The notes beneath the pieces are model-generated. The model made no database searches. It saw nothing but the letters and a program-made list of their open reading frames with translations, and had not been told where the DNA came from. Shown here piece by piece: positions 1 through 7,386 of a DNA stretch of 29,763 nucleotides. The stretch is from DASYTH01 sp035762905 (GTDB lineage: Bacteria; Actinomycetota; Actinomycetes; Mycobacteriales; Pseudonocardiaceae), in the NCBI RefSeq assembly GCF_035762905.1, contig NZ_DASUCC010000043.1, forward strand, positions 1 through 29,763. The letters run 5' to 3'. A program made the translations under genes and the position numbers. Positions within the stretch are counted from its first letter, which is position 1, and each line of letters starts with the position of its first letter.

Positions 1-136
1 GGGGGTTTGTCCGCGATGCGGGTGAGGTTTCCGGCCGGGTCGTAGGAGTAGAACACGTCGGCCTGGGTCATGCCGGTGTCGTCGCGTTGCAGCAGGAACT
101 CGGTCAACCGGCGGGTGCCGCGTTCGTAGAAGAACG
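1..136 (-). pseudogene. Rhs/YD-repeat protein fragment
   Basis: Read on the minus strand, this stretch encodes YD-repeat core sequence, including FYERGTRRLTEFLLQRDD and the repeat signature YSYDPAGNLTRIAD. Rhs proteins form a beta-barrel shell that encloses a C-terminal toxin. The reading frame runs off the left edge of the window. Its upstream side ends abruptly near base 136, where sequence of a plus-strand integrase remnant begins, so the gene is broken at this junction. A more complete Rhs-type toxin end lies at the other end of the window in the same orientation. Whether both belong to one ancestral gene cannot be seen from here. Confidence 0.75.
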
Positions 137-530
137 TCTGCACCGGGTGGACCGGGCACTGAAGCTGGAGGACGTGAAGACAGAGGGCTCGAAGGCGACC
201 ATTCCGCTTCCGAAACCGCTCGTGACGGTGCTCAAGGCGCATCGCAAGCGGCAGCTCGAGGAGCGGTTCGAGGCCGGGAACAAGTGGCGGGAGTCCGGGT
301 TGGTTTTCACCACCAAGCTCGGCGGGCCGATCGAGCCGCGCAACGTCAACCGATCGTTCACCGCATTGTGTGACGCGGCCGGCGTGCGGCGGGTCCTGCG
401 GCACAGCTCGATCAGTGTCACGACCGGGACCTACGTCGAGGTGATCGAGGCGGTGCAGCGGGACGCGATCGACACCATGAGCGTGTTCTTCGACGAGCAG
501 GACGACAGCGATGGTGCCGGAGTCGGCTAG
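131..530 (+). pseudogene. tyrosine recombinase (integrase) remnant, C-terminal part with internal deletion
   Basis: The product resembles the C-terminal half of phage-type tyrosine recombinases: LKLEDVKTEGSKATIPLP, then GLVFTTKLGGPIEPRNVNRS, then CDAAGVRR. At this point the family normally continues with the HDLRH box and about 20 further residues. Here the sequence jumps directly to VLRHSSISVTTGTYVEV, so the central catalytic Arg/His box is gone, while the nucleophilic Tyr (TGTY) remains. The N-terminal half is missing and replaced by Rhs sequence. The protein cannot be an active recombinase. Its 3' end lies 66 bp before the 42-bp att-like repeat, the same arrangement as the intact-looking integrase at the other end, which suggests an older element at this site. 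Confidence 0.85.
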
Positions 531-551
531 CGGTTGTCGTCAGAACTGTCG

Positions 552-590
552 TCAATGCCCCTCTTCAAGATCACAGAAGAGGGGCATTGA
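552..590. terminator. 15-bp perfect stem-loop, likely terminator of the integrase remnant
   Basis: Bases 552-566 (TCAATGCCCCTCTTC) are perfectly complementary to 576-590, with a 9-nt loop. The hairpin sits 22 bp after the integrase remnant and just before the att-like repeat. There is no T-tract, but hairpin-only terminators are common in actinobacteria. It could also be a recombination-associated palindrome. Confidence 0.6.
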
Positions 591-595
591 TGCTG

Positions 596-637
596 GTGGA
601 GCTGAGGGGGCTCGAACCCCTGACCCCCACACTGCCA
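596..637. repeat. left att-like direct repeat (attL), 42 bp
   Basis: These 42 bp are identical to 25807-25848 in the same orientation, and both flanks diverge immediately. Read on the minus strand, the repeat equals the 3' part of a tRNA-Ala: anticodon loop CTGGCAG, T-arm with GGTTCGAGCC, and an acceptor strand ending AGCTCCA followed here by CCA. Tyrosine recombinases commonly integrate into tRNA 3' ends and duplicate exactly this kind of segment. The two copies therefore mark the ends of an integrated element of about 25.2 kb. Confidence 0.88.
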
Positions 638-686
638 GTCTGGTTAGGACATTGCCTCTGACCTGCGACTCTACCATAGCACCACG
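596..686 (-). pseudogene. decayed tRNA-Ala(GGC)-like sequence
   Basis: The 3' half (596-637) is a good tRNA-Ala 3' half with anticodon GGC. Continuing in the 5' direction, the sequence only resembles a tRNA: a start like GGTGCTATGG, then extra bases where the D-arm and anticodon 5' stem should be, giving about 90 nt in total. The anticodon stem has one mismatch (CCAGA against TGTGG) and the acceptor stem has two. I read it as a degenerate tRNA or a tRNA-mimicking attachment region, not a working tRNA. A type II tRNA fold cannot be fully excluded by eye. Confidence 0.5.
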
Positions 687-707
687 TCAGAACCCTTGCA
701 ACTGCTA

Positions 708-747
708 CAGTTGAGTGCAGTTCAGTGCAGTACAGCGCAGTTGGACT
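708..747. repeat. four 10-bp phased repeats near the left island end
   Basis: The units CAGTTGAGTG, CAGTTCAGTG, CAGTACAGCG and CAGTTGGACT follow each other without gaps. CAGT recurs exactly every 10 bp, about one helical turn. Located 70 bp inside the left att repeat, they could be binding sites for an integrase or excision factor, but no direct evidence supports a function. Confidence 0.55.
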
Positions 748-754
748 CGTACCC

Positions 755-785
755 GTGCTCCAGGGTTGCTCCAGCCCAATCGGTG
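755..785. repeat. left subterminal motif, candidate integrase arm site
   Basis: The motif GTGCTCCAG-GG-TTGCTCCAG is followed by ATCGGTG. It recurs in the same orientation at 25680-25706 with AA as the central pair. Each copy contains TGCTCCAG twice. One lies about 118 bp inside the left att repeat and the other about 100 bp inside the right one, as expected for arm-type sites of a tyrosine recombinase. Confidence 0.55.
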
Positions 786-840
786 TGAACCCGAGCATCG
801 GACCCACGACCCATCAGTGAACCCAGCACTTGCAAGGAAG

Positions 841-1110
841 CAGATCCTGCAGGCGCCGAACTGTCCGAACGCGGTGCTGTTGCGGCAGCGGCTGGCCCAG
901 GTATTGGGCGAGAGGCATGTGGAGGTCGCGGTTCGGGTGATCGCGGACATCGATGAGGTGGCGGGGATGACGGGGTCGCTGACGTGGCTTGTTGATGGCG
1001 TGGTTCCGCGGGCCGAGCCTGGGTGTGTGCCGAGTGTGTCGTGTCGGCTTTATCCGTGACGTCGATGGTCATGTCTCGGGTCTCGATCGGTGTCCGTGTG
1101 GCGGAAGATC
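841..1110 (+). pseudogene. thioredoxin-like protein remnant (mercury/metal-cluster type)
   Basis: The frame reads QILQAPNCPNAVLLRQRL, followed by VRVIADIDEVAGMTGSLTWL and PSVSCRLYP before a stop at 1059. This matches the small thioredoxin-fold proteins often found with mercury and other metal genes in actinobacteria, which carry a CPN motif and a GMTGSPT-like cis-Pro loop. The usual Pro of that loop is Leu here. No plausible start codon precedes the conserved part. After SCRLY the expected continuation (IRDVDGHVSGL) appears in another frame. Missing start plus frameshift indicate a pseudogene. It may have lost its N-terminus during rearrangements near the island end. Confidence 0.55.
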
Positions 1111-1205
1111 CTGCGCGGGTAGGACGCTCTCGCCGGCGGGGCGGGGTTGCTAGACGATACTGGCGATGGCTGTCGAGACGGCCCGGGCATCGGTGGAGGT
1201 GGCGG

Positions 1206-1511
1206 ATGACGGCACATGCTGCGCAGGATCCGGTCGAGACGTCGCGGTCGGTGTGCTGGTGCTGCGGCGCCGAGCGCGGCGATGATGAGCTGGTGCACCT
1301 CGGCGATCACCCTGAGGTGGGGATCTGTCCGTCGTGTGCGCGCTGGGTGCACCGGCGCGGCACCCAGATCGAGGATGCGCACCGCCCGAGTATTGCGGCC
1401 TGGTGGCGGGCCCGGATCCACGCCGCGCGCACCGCGGTGATCAACCGGGGTTGGCACCAGCGGGGAGTTCTCGGTGCCCTGCTTCGTCGTATCGACCGGC
1501 ACCTGCCCTAA
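1206..1511 (+). CDS. small zinc-ribbon protein
   Basis: The ATG at 1206 follows a GGAGG ribosome-binding site by 6 bp and gives a 101-residue protein. Near residues 16-20 it has CWCCG, and after about 25 residues CPSC. Together these form a four-cysteine zinc ribbon. A basic, Trp-rich C-terminal half follows (AAWWRARIHAART and GVLGALLRRIDRHLP), likely an amphipathic helix. I do not recognise a characterised family. Similar short CWCCG proteins are, as far as I recall, frequent hypothetical proteins in actinobacteria. It could bind nucleic acid or sense metal. The upstream extension of the same frame has no good start and is not included. Confidence 0.7.
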   Translation: MTAHAAQDPVETSRSVCWCCGAERGDDELVHLGDHPEVGICPSCARWVHRRGTQIEDAHRPSIAAWWRARIHAARTAVINRGWHQRGVLGALLRRIDRHLP

Positions 1512-1656
1512 CTTACTTTGACGTTGACGACCCACGTCCAACTAGTGTCCACATGCGACTCGTTGGCAGGTGTTTCTCCGTCCAGCGCCAGGCGGGGCCG
1601 TCAGTCAAGCGCCGTGAGGAAATGTCGGCGGCCCTGGTCGATGGGGGGTTGAGGCC

Positions 1657-2469
1657 GTGGCAGCAATCGAGGTGACGCTGATCCGCCGGACGCGGTCGGT
1701 GCCGCTGGTGTTTGCCGCGGGGGCGGCGGTGGGTGTGCTGGGCGGCATGATCGGTTTGGGTGGCGCGGAGTTCCGGTTGCCGTTGTTGATCGGGTTGTTT
1801 GGGTTCGCCGCGCTGTCGGCGGTGATCGTGAACAAGGCGATGAGTCTGGTTGTTGTGTTGACCGCGGTGCCGGCGCGGTTGTGGGCGGTGTCGGGGGCGC
1901 AGTTGGCCGGTCACTGGCTGGTGGCGGTGAATCTGCTGGCCGGGAGCCTGTTGGGGGCGTGGGCGGGGGCGTCCTGGGCGGTGCGGATGCGCGCGGTCGT
2001 GCTGTACCGGGTGCTCGCCGGGCTGATGGTGGGTATGGCCGCGGCGCTGGTGGTTACCCATCTCAGCGCGCTGGGCACGCTCATCCTGCCCGCCGTCGGG
2101 CAGGCGGTCGCAGGTGTGGTGGCCGGGTTCGGCATCGGCGTGGTCGCGGCGATCATGGGAGTGGCCGGCGGCGAGTTGCTGATCCCGACGATCGTGCTGC
2201 TCTACGGCATCGACATCAAAACAGCGGGCAGCGTGTCGTTGCTGGTGTCGTTACCGACGATGCTGGTCGCGTTCGCCCGCTACAGCCGGGACAGCAGTTT
2301 CGCCGTGCTGGGGGCGAACACCCGGTTCGTGGTGGTGATGATCGCCGGCTCGATCACCGGCGCGACACTGGGTGGGCTGCTGGTGGGCGTACTCCCCGAC
2401 CTGGTGCTCATCCCGATCCTGGCCGGCGTACTGCTGATCTCGGCCGTCACACTCGCCCGCCACCCCTAG
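1657..2469 (+). CDS. TauE/SafE family membrane permease
   Basis: The 270-residue protein is strongly hydrophobic, with about eight predicted membrane segments in two repeats. Each repeat contains the family's Gly-rich turn: GGMIGLGGAEFRLPLL near residue 29 and IMGVAGGELLIPTIVLLYG near residue 166. TauE/SafE proteins export or import small anions such as sulfite, sulfoacetate or thiosulfate. The substrate here is unknown. The GTG start has a GAGG just upstream; a GTG at 1672 is an alternative. The gene converges on the FAD hydroxylase remnant, and the two stop codons share the palindrome CTAG (2466-2469). Confidence 0.87.
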   Translation: MAAIEVTLIRRTRSVPLVFAAGAAVGVLGGMIGLGGAEFRLPLLIGLFGFAALSAVIVNKAMSLVVVLTAVPARLWAVSGAQLAGHWLVAVNLLAGSLLGAWAGASWAVRMRAVVLYRVLAGLMVGMAAALVVTHLSALGTLILPAVGQAVAGVVAGFGIGVVAAIMGVAGGELLIPTIVLLYGIDIKTAGSVSLLVSLPTMLVAFARYSRDSSFAVLGANTRFVVVMIAGSITGATLGGLLVGVLPDLVLIPILAGVLLISAVTLARHP

Positions 2470-4051
2470 CCATCGACCGGGGTGAGCCAGTGGGTCAGGT
2501 AGGGGTGCAGGCCGGTGAGGTCGGTGCCGCGGTTGCGGTAGGCGAGGTGTCCGTCCGGGCGGATCAGGTAGTGCGTGGGTGTGTTGGGGTCGCTGCCGAG
2601 CCGGCGTAGCGCGGTGCCGGCGGGATCGCACAGCACACCGTGGGCTGGCTGATGGCTGAGTCGGTGGGTGGTGATCAACCCCGGCCACGCGGTGTGCATC
2701 TGCTCGGCGGCATCCGAGTTCCAGGCGGGAACGGGGCCGCAGAGCAGCAGGTGGTAGGTCGGGGCGGCGGTGGCCGTGTGCAGGGTGCTGGGCTGTCCGT
2801 CGAGGGTGATCGTGGCGTCGGGGAGCCGGTCACCGGGCCGTGGCCCTCGGCGTGGTGGGGTGGTGCTGAGCGGGCTGTGCCTGTAGTCGATGGCGAGTTG
2901 GGCGATGGTGCGAAACCCGATGCCGCGTAGCCGGGTGCGCAGGGCCAGGGGTGCGATCCGGGGGACGAGGTGGGTGCGGGCGAAGCGGATGACGGGGTTG
3001 CGGGTGGTGGCGATGGTGAAGGCGCGGTCGCTCATCCGCCGTACCGCGCGGTCGACCGGGGCGCGTTCGGGCTGGTAGCTGTCCAGCAGGGCGGAGTTGG
3101 CGCCTCGGCTGGACAGGGCGAGTTTCCAGCCGAGGTTGACGCGTCCTGGATGCCGGTGTTCATGCCCTGGGCGCCGGCCGGACTGTGGATGTGCGCGGCG
3201 TCGCCAGCCAGGAAGATCCTGCCGGTCTGGTAGTGGGTGGCGCCGCGGTTGTGCAACCGGAAGTCGGTCAACCACACCGGATCCCGCAGGCGCACCTGGC
3301 CGCCGGTGGCTCGGTCGGTGATCGCCTGCAGGTACTCGAGGGTGACCGGGGTGTCCGGGTCGGCGGGTGGGCGCATGGCCAGCATCCGAAACGGTGCGGG
3401 TGTGCGCAGGGGGAAGAGGAACAGCATCCCGGTGTCGGACAGCCAGGTGTGCACCGCGTCCGGGTCGAGGTCGTCGGCGTCGAGGTCAGCCAGCAGGAAG
3501 TTCTGTGGGTAGGGGTAGCCGGTGAACCCGATCCCAGCCTGGGTGCGCACGGTGCTGCGGGCGCCGTCGCAGCCGACCACATATTGGGCGACCACGGTCT
3601 CCTCCCGGCCGTCGAGGTGGCGCAGCCGGCAGATCACCGCCTCCTCGCCGGGGTCGAGGTCGACCAGTTCCACCCCGCGTTGCACCGCCACGTCCTGTTG
3701 GGACAGGTGCTCGCTGAGGATGCGTTCGGTTTCGGCCTGGGATAGGAACAGCAGGAACGGGTAGGCGGTGTCGGCGATCCCGATGTCGAACAGCCGCACC
3801 GCCACCGTCCGGTGCGCGGTGTGCAGGTGCAGCTGCACCGCGGGGTTGCCCGCTGCCACGAGTTGGTTGGCGAGGCCGTGGCGTGCGAGGACTTCCAGGG
3901 TGCGCGGTTGGATGGCCAACGCCCGGGACTCGTGCATCCGATCGCGGTGCCGGTCGATGATCCGGAACCGGACGCCGAACGCGGCCAACTCGGTTGCGAG
4001 CGCCAGCCCGGTCGGGCCGGCACCCACGACCAGCACGTCGGGTTCGGTCAT
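2466..4051 (-). pseudogene. FAD-dependent aromatic hydroxylase (PheA/TfdB type), frameshifted
   Basis: The N-terminal part, starting at 4051, carries the FAD-binding GxGxxG motif (VVGAGPTGLALATELA), the DG motif (VVGCDGARSTVR) and the second FAD motif (GRIFLAGDAAHIHSP). After GMNTGIQDA near base 3140 the frame shifts. The expected continuation NLGWKLAL through a normal C-terminal domain is in another frame down to 2466, so one base is missing within the codons for DAVNLG. Intact, it would be about 528 residues. These flavoprotein monooxygenases hydroxylate phenols, polyketides or drugs such as rifampicin. The gene starts 3 bp after the ABC permease stop, suggesting a co-transcribed resistance unit. 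A sequencing error at the shift is possible, since a CC would need to be read as C. Confidence 0.85.
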
Positions 4052-4054
4052 CGG

Positions 4055-4858
4055 TCAGGTGGCGGTGGTGCGCCGGTAGCGCAGCACGGCGGTCGGGATG
4101 GTGACGGCGAGCAGGCCGGCGATCCAGGCCAGGGCTTGCCAGACGTGGGTGGCGGTGGGGCCGCCCAGGCACAGGGCGCGCAGGGCGTCGACGGTGATGG
4201 TGATCGGGTTGAGGTTGGCGAAGGCTTGCAGCCAGCCTGGCATCGTGGACACGGGCACGAAGGTGGAGCTGACGAAGATCAGCGGGATGACCGCCAGCAA
4301 CCCGCCGATGCCGGCCGACTCCGGATCGCGCACGATCAGTCCGAGCAGGGCGAAGATCCAGGAGAAGGCCACCCCGATCGCCAGGGCCAGGCCGATCGCG
4401 CCGAGCGCGGCGCCGGGTCCGGCGTGGAAGCGGAACCCGATCAGCGATGCGACCCCGATCATGAGGGCGATGACGAACAGGTTGCGGAGGGCGTCGGACA
4501 CGGTGCGGCCGGCCAGCACGGCGGAGCGGGCCATCGGCAGGGCGCGGAACCGGTCGATCATCCCCGACGCGAGGTCGTCGGCGATGGCCACGCCGGTCTG
4601 CGAGGCGCCGAAGGCAATGGACAGGACGAAGATCCCGGGCAGCACGTAGTCGATGTAGTGCTCGACGCCGGGTGGGTGCACCGCGCCGCCCCAGGTGTAG
4701 GTGAACAGCAGCACGAACATGATCGGCTGCACGGTGGCGAAGGCGATCAGGGTGGGCACCCGCACCAGCCGGTGCAGGTTGCGGCCGGTGATCGTGGCGA
4801 TGTTGGCCACCAGCCACAGAGGACCGGTGCTGCGGTGCATCGCCGCGGCGATGGTCAT
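4055..4858 (-). CDS. ABC-2 type transporter permease (DrrB-like)
   Basis: The 267-residue protein has about six membrane segments and the pattern of ABC-2 drug exporters: a cytoplasmic N-terminus, then TLIAFATVQPIMFVLLFTY, YVLPGIFVLSIAFG and a GMIDRFRALPMARSAVL loop typical of DrrB/NodJ permeases. Its ATG overlaps the ATPase stop codon (ATGA at 4855-4858), so the two are translationally coupled. Together they should form a homodimeric exporter of hydrophobic compounds. The substrate cannot be told from sequence. The larger open frame reaching to 5314 is an antisense-like shadow of the ATPase gene and was not used. Confidence 0.92.
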   Translation of the reverse strand: MTIAAAMHRSTGPLWLVANIATITGRNLHRLVRVPTLIAFATVQPIMFVLLFTYTWGGAVHPPGVEHYIDYVLPGIFVLSIAFGASQTGVAIADDLASGMIDRFRALPMARSAVLAGRTVSDALRNLFVIALMIGVASLIGFRFHAGPGAALGAIGLALAIGVAFSWIFALLGLIVRDPESAGIGGLLAVIPLIFVSSTFVPVSTMPGWLQAFANLNPITITVDALRALCLGGPTATHVWQALAWIAGLLAVTIPTAVLRYRRTTAT

Positions 4859-5841
4859 GCCGTGCTCCCGACCGGTTCGGTGTCTGGTGTGGACGGTGCG
4901 GTGGGTTGGCCGGTCAGGGTGAGGAAAACGTCGTCCAGGGTCGGGCGGCGCAGCGCCAGGTCGGCCACGCGCAGGTCGTGGGCGGCCAGCCGGGCGGCCA
5001 CCTGCGGCAGGATCGCCGGTCCGTCGGCGACCGGCACCACCACCCGGCCGGCGTCGGCGTCGACCGTGGGTGGGCTGGACCCGAGGCCGTCCATCGCGGC
5101 GGCCAGCGGCGCCGGATCCGCTCCCGGGATTACCTGCAACTCTAGGCGGTCCCCGCCCACCCGGGTCTTGAGCTCCTCGGCGGTTCCGGTGGCGATCACC
5201 CGGCCGGCGTCCAGCACCGCGATCTGGTCGGCCAGCCGGTCGGCCTCCTCCAGGTACTGCGTGGTCAACAGCAGCGTGGTGCCGTGCGCGGTCAACTCCC
5301 CCAACAGTTGCCACAACCCGCGCCGGCCGCGCGGGTCCAGTCCGGTGGTCGGCTCGTCCAGAAACAACACCTGCGGAGAGGCGACCAGGCTGGCGGCCAC
5401 GTCCAGCCGGCGGCGCATCCCACCCGAATAGGTGCGGGCGGTGCGGTCGGCGGCGCTGGTCAACTCGAAGGCCTCCAGCAACTCCCCGGCCCGGCGCCGT
5501 GCCGCGGACCTGCGCAGGCCGGCCAGCCGGCCGATCATCCGCAGGTTCTCCCGCCCGGTCAGATAGCCGTCCACCGCGGCGTACTGGCCGGACAATCCCA
5601 CGACCCGACGCACCGCCGCCGCCTGCCGCACCACGTCCAGCCCGGCTACCCAGGCCCGCCCGGCATCCGGCGCCAGCAGCGTGGCGAGGATCCGCACCGC
5701 GGTGGTCTTGCCCGCCCCATTCGGTCCCAGCAACCCCAGCACCGACCCGGCCGGCACCTGCAGATCCGCCCCGGTCAGCGCCTCGACCGTGCCGAACCGT
5801 TTCACCAGGCCCTCGGCCACGATCGCCGCCCGCTCAGCCAT
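4855..5841 (-). CDS. ABC transporter ATP-binding protein (DrrA-like)
   Basis: Walker A is GPNGAGKTTAV, the signature is YSGGMRRRLD and Walker B is VLFLDEPTTGLD. The C-terminal domain of about 90 residues, with RRPTLDDVFLTLTGQP, is the one found in daunorubicin-type (DrrA) ATPases. I place the start at the ATG at 5841 because GGAG lies 8 bp upstream; the ATG at 5856 would add five residues (MGDSG) but lacks a Shine-Dalgarno sequence. The gene heads a minus-strand operon with the permease and the FAD hydroxylase. It diverges from a PadR regulator that probably controls it. Confidence 0.93.
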   Translation of the reverse strand: MAERAAIVAEGLVKRFGTVEALTGADLQVPAGSVLGLLGPNGAGKTTAVRILATLLAPDAGRAWVAGLDVVRQAAAVRRVVGLSGQYAAVDGYLTGRENLRMIGRLAGLRRSAARRRAGELLEAFELTSAADRTARTYSGGMRRRLDVAASLVASPQVLFLDEPTTGLDPRGRRGLWQLLGELTAHGTTLLLTTQYLEEADRLADQIAVLDAGRVIATGTAEELKTRVGGDRLELQVIPGADPAPLAAAMDGLGSSPPTVDADAGRVVVPVADGPAILPQVAARLAAHDLRVADLALRRPTLDDVFLTLTGQPTAPSTPDTEPVGSTA

Positions 5842-5859
5842 CCCCGAATCTCCCATAGC

Positions 5860-5901
5860 TAGGATTCCTACCTATCCAGCAGGGGTAGCATACCTACCTA
5901 T
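5860..5901. promoter_or_regulatory. divergent promoter/operator between DrrA-like and PadR genes
   Basis: The gap between the divergent starts holds the direct repeat CCTACCTAT at 5867-5875 and 5893-5901, and an inverted element around CTAGGATTCCTAC. The second repeat overlaps the PadR start codon. A TAGCAT hexamer at 5885-5890 could be the -10 box of a leaderless PadR transcript. PadR repressors usually bind such A/T-containing repeats between divergent genes. The assignment to PadR is inference from position. Confidence 0.5.
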
Positions 5902-6244
5902 GAAGGCCGAGGCGCAAGCCCTCAAAGGGCATCTGGACGTCCTGCTGCTGGCCACGCTGGAGGACGGGCCCCGGCACGGCTATGCCATCAAGGAGGCGTT
6001 GCGGGAGGGCAGCGGTGGCCGGTTCGACCTGCCCACCGGCACCGTCTACCCGGCACTGCACCGGCTGGAACGCGCCCGGCTGATCACCGGCTCGTGGTCC
6101 ACCGTGGACGGACGGCGGCGCCGCAGCTACCGGTTGACCGCCAAAGGTTCCCGCCAACTGGCCGCCGACCGCGGCAGTTGGCGGGAGTTCGCCGCCGCCG
6201 TCACCGCCCTCCTGGAGCGCAGGCCATGGCCGGCCACGCCCTGA
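5900..6244 (+). CDS. PadR family transcriptional regulator
   Basis: The 114-residue protein is a classic short PadR: LKGHLDVLLLATLEDGPRHGYAIKEAL, the winged-helix core FDLPTGTVYPALHRLERARLI, and the wing GRRRRSYRLTAKG, followed by one C-terminal dimerisation helix. PadR proteins repress drug-efflux and stress genes until a small ligand binds. The gene diverges from the DrrAB-like transporter and overlaps the next membrane protein gene by 19 bp, an arrangement typical of a drug-responsive unit. The start is the ATG at 5900. An upstream extension would run into the ABC gene and is unlikely. Confidence 0.92.
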   Translation: MKAEAQALKGHLDVLLLATLEDGPRHGYAIKEALREGSGGRFDLPTGTVYPALHRLERARLITGSWSTVDGRRRRSYRLTAKGSRQLAADRGSWREFAAAVTALLERRPWPATP

Positions 6245-6801
6245 TCGAGGCCCATCTGGCCGTGCTGGCCCGCCACCTGCCGCCGGACACGGTGGACGAA
6301 CTGGCCGACGGCCTGACCGAAACCTACCGGCGGCACCGCGACGACGGCGTGGACCCGGATGCCGCCGCGCGGGCGGCCATCGCCGAGTTCGGTCACCCCG
6401 AGGTGATCCTGGCCAGCTTCACCCGGCAGGCACCGGGCCGGCGCGCCGCGCTGGCTTTGCTCGGCACCGGACCACTGTTCGCCGCGTGCTGGGGACCATC
6501 CCTGATCCTCGGCCGAGCCTGGACCTGGCCCATCTCCCCCACCGCCACTGCGGTCTTCGCGCTGCTGCTACTCGCGGTGGTGGCGAGTTTGATCACTGCG
6601 GCCACCAGCCACCACGACTACCGCCGAACCCGGCTGGCCGCCGCCGGCGGCGCCGGTCTGGTCCTGCTCGATGCCGCCGCACTGGCCGCCGTGGCGCTGG
6701 CCGCACCGGTCTGGGTGTGGCCGATGGCGCTGGCCGTCCCGGCCAGCCTGGCCCGCATCGGCCTCACTCTGCGTTCCCTGCCCACCATCGTCACCCGATG
6801 A
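6226..6801 (+). CDS. membrane protein co-transcribed with PadR
   Basis: The 191-residue protein begins with a soluble helical domain of about 70 residues (LPPDTVDELADGLTETYRRH and AAARAAIAEFGHPEVILASF). It then has four probable membrane helices. This is the layout of the DUF1700/permease-prefix-like proteins often paired with PadR genes, in which the soluble part ends in a D...A...A...FG motif. The ATG lies inside the end of the PadR gene, so expression is coupled. Its role is probably modulatory, perhaps in membrane sensing with PadR. I cannot name a substrate. Confidence 0.8.
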   Translation: MAGHALIEAHLAVLARHLPPDTVDELADGLTETYRRHRDDGVDPDAAARAAIAEFGHPEVILASFTRQAPGRRAALALLGTGPLFAACWGPSLILGRAWTWPISPTATAVFALLLLAVVASLITAATSHHDYRRTRLAAAGGAGLVLLDAAALAAVALAAPVWVWPMALAVPASLARIGLTLRSLPTIVTR

Positions 6802-6889
6802 TCACCGGCTCGCCCGCCACAGGCACACGGCGGCGGCCAGACATGCCGTGGCGACTGCGGCGGCCAGCGGTGTGGGATGGGCCAGGGCG
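6802..6889 (-). pseudogene. C-terminal remnant of a membrane protein downstream of merR
   Basis: Just after the MerR stop, a short minus-strand frame in a different phase reads LALAHPTPLAAAVATACLAA and ends VCLWRASR then stop. It looks like the last membrane helix of a lost transporter that once followed the MerR gene. Only about 29 codons remain. No start codon is available. It could also be chance coding in GC-rich DNA. Confidence 0.3.
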
Positions 6890-6892
6890 AGG

Positions 6893-7300
6893 TTAGTGCC
6901 TGGTGCGCTGTGGTGGCTCCGCTTGGTCGGGTATGAGGCGGCATCGGCCGGCTCGGCAGTCGTGGAGGATGTTCAGGGCGTTTCGCCGGGCCCGTTTCAG
7001 TTCGGCGATCTTGGTGTCGATCCGGTCGACCACGGCCTCCAGGCGCCATCGTTCGCTCTCGCAGGTCGCTCCGCCGCTGCCGTGGGCGTGTAGGGCGTCG
7101 ATGATTTCGTCCAGGGTCAAACCCATGTCCTGCAAGGCTTTGGCGGTTCGGATTCGTTCCACGGTGGACTCGCTGAACACCCGGTAGCCGGAGGGCCGGC
7201 GGTGCGCGGCGGGTAGTACGCCGCGTCGTTCGTAGAAGCGCACGGTGTCGACGCTGACCCCGGCCTGCTCGGCAACCTGACCGATTTTCACCCACCGCAC
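6893..7300 (-). CDS. MerR family metal-responsive regulator
   Basis: The 135-residue protein has the MerR helix-turn-helix (KIGQVAEQAGVSVDTVRFYE) with its wing (RRPSGYRVFSE), then a long dimerisation helix. Cysteines occur at about 80, 115 and 120. The 35-residue spacing of the first two equals Cys82-Cys117 of Tn501 MerR and the matching pair in ZntR and CadR, so a soft or divalent metal ligand is likely. The third Cys is 5 residues on, unlike MerR (9) or CadR (7), so the metal cannot be assigned. The gene diverges from 7387-7815 over a textbook MerR-type operator. Confidence 0.88.
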   Translation of the reverse strand: MRWVKIGQVAEQAGVSVDTVRFYERRGVLPAAHRRPSGYRVFSESTVERIRTAKALQDMGLTLDEIIDALHAHGSGGATCESERWRLEAVVDRIDTKIAELKRARRNALNILHDCRAGRCRLIPDQAEPPQRTRH

Positions 7301-7303
7301 CCC

Positions 7304-7338
7304 TTGACTCTGGACTCAGGTCCAGACTCTAGAGTCAA
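7304..7338. promoter_or_regulatory. MerR-type promoter/operator with nested inverted repeats
   Basis: An outer inverted repeat TTGACTCT (7304-7311) / AGAGTCAA (7331-7338) encloses an inner one, TCTGGAC (7309-7315) / GTCCAGA (7320-7326). On the plus strand, the -35 box TTGACT and the -10 box TAGAGT (7330-7335) are 20 bp apart. This overlong spacer is what MerR activators correct by distorting DNA. From memory, the layout closely resembles the ZntR-controlled zntA promoter. The outer repeat gives a symmetric promoter for the minus strand too. Confidence 0.8.
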
Positions 7339-7386
7339 GGCGCCGCTGACACAAGACCAACCCCAACACCGCGAAGGAGTCGGATC

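Noticed and set aside
3812..5431. 539-codon plus-strand open frame, Gly/Asp/His-rich
   Set aside because: Antisense to the ABC permease, ATPase and hydroxylase, with no family motif and low-complexity composition.
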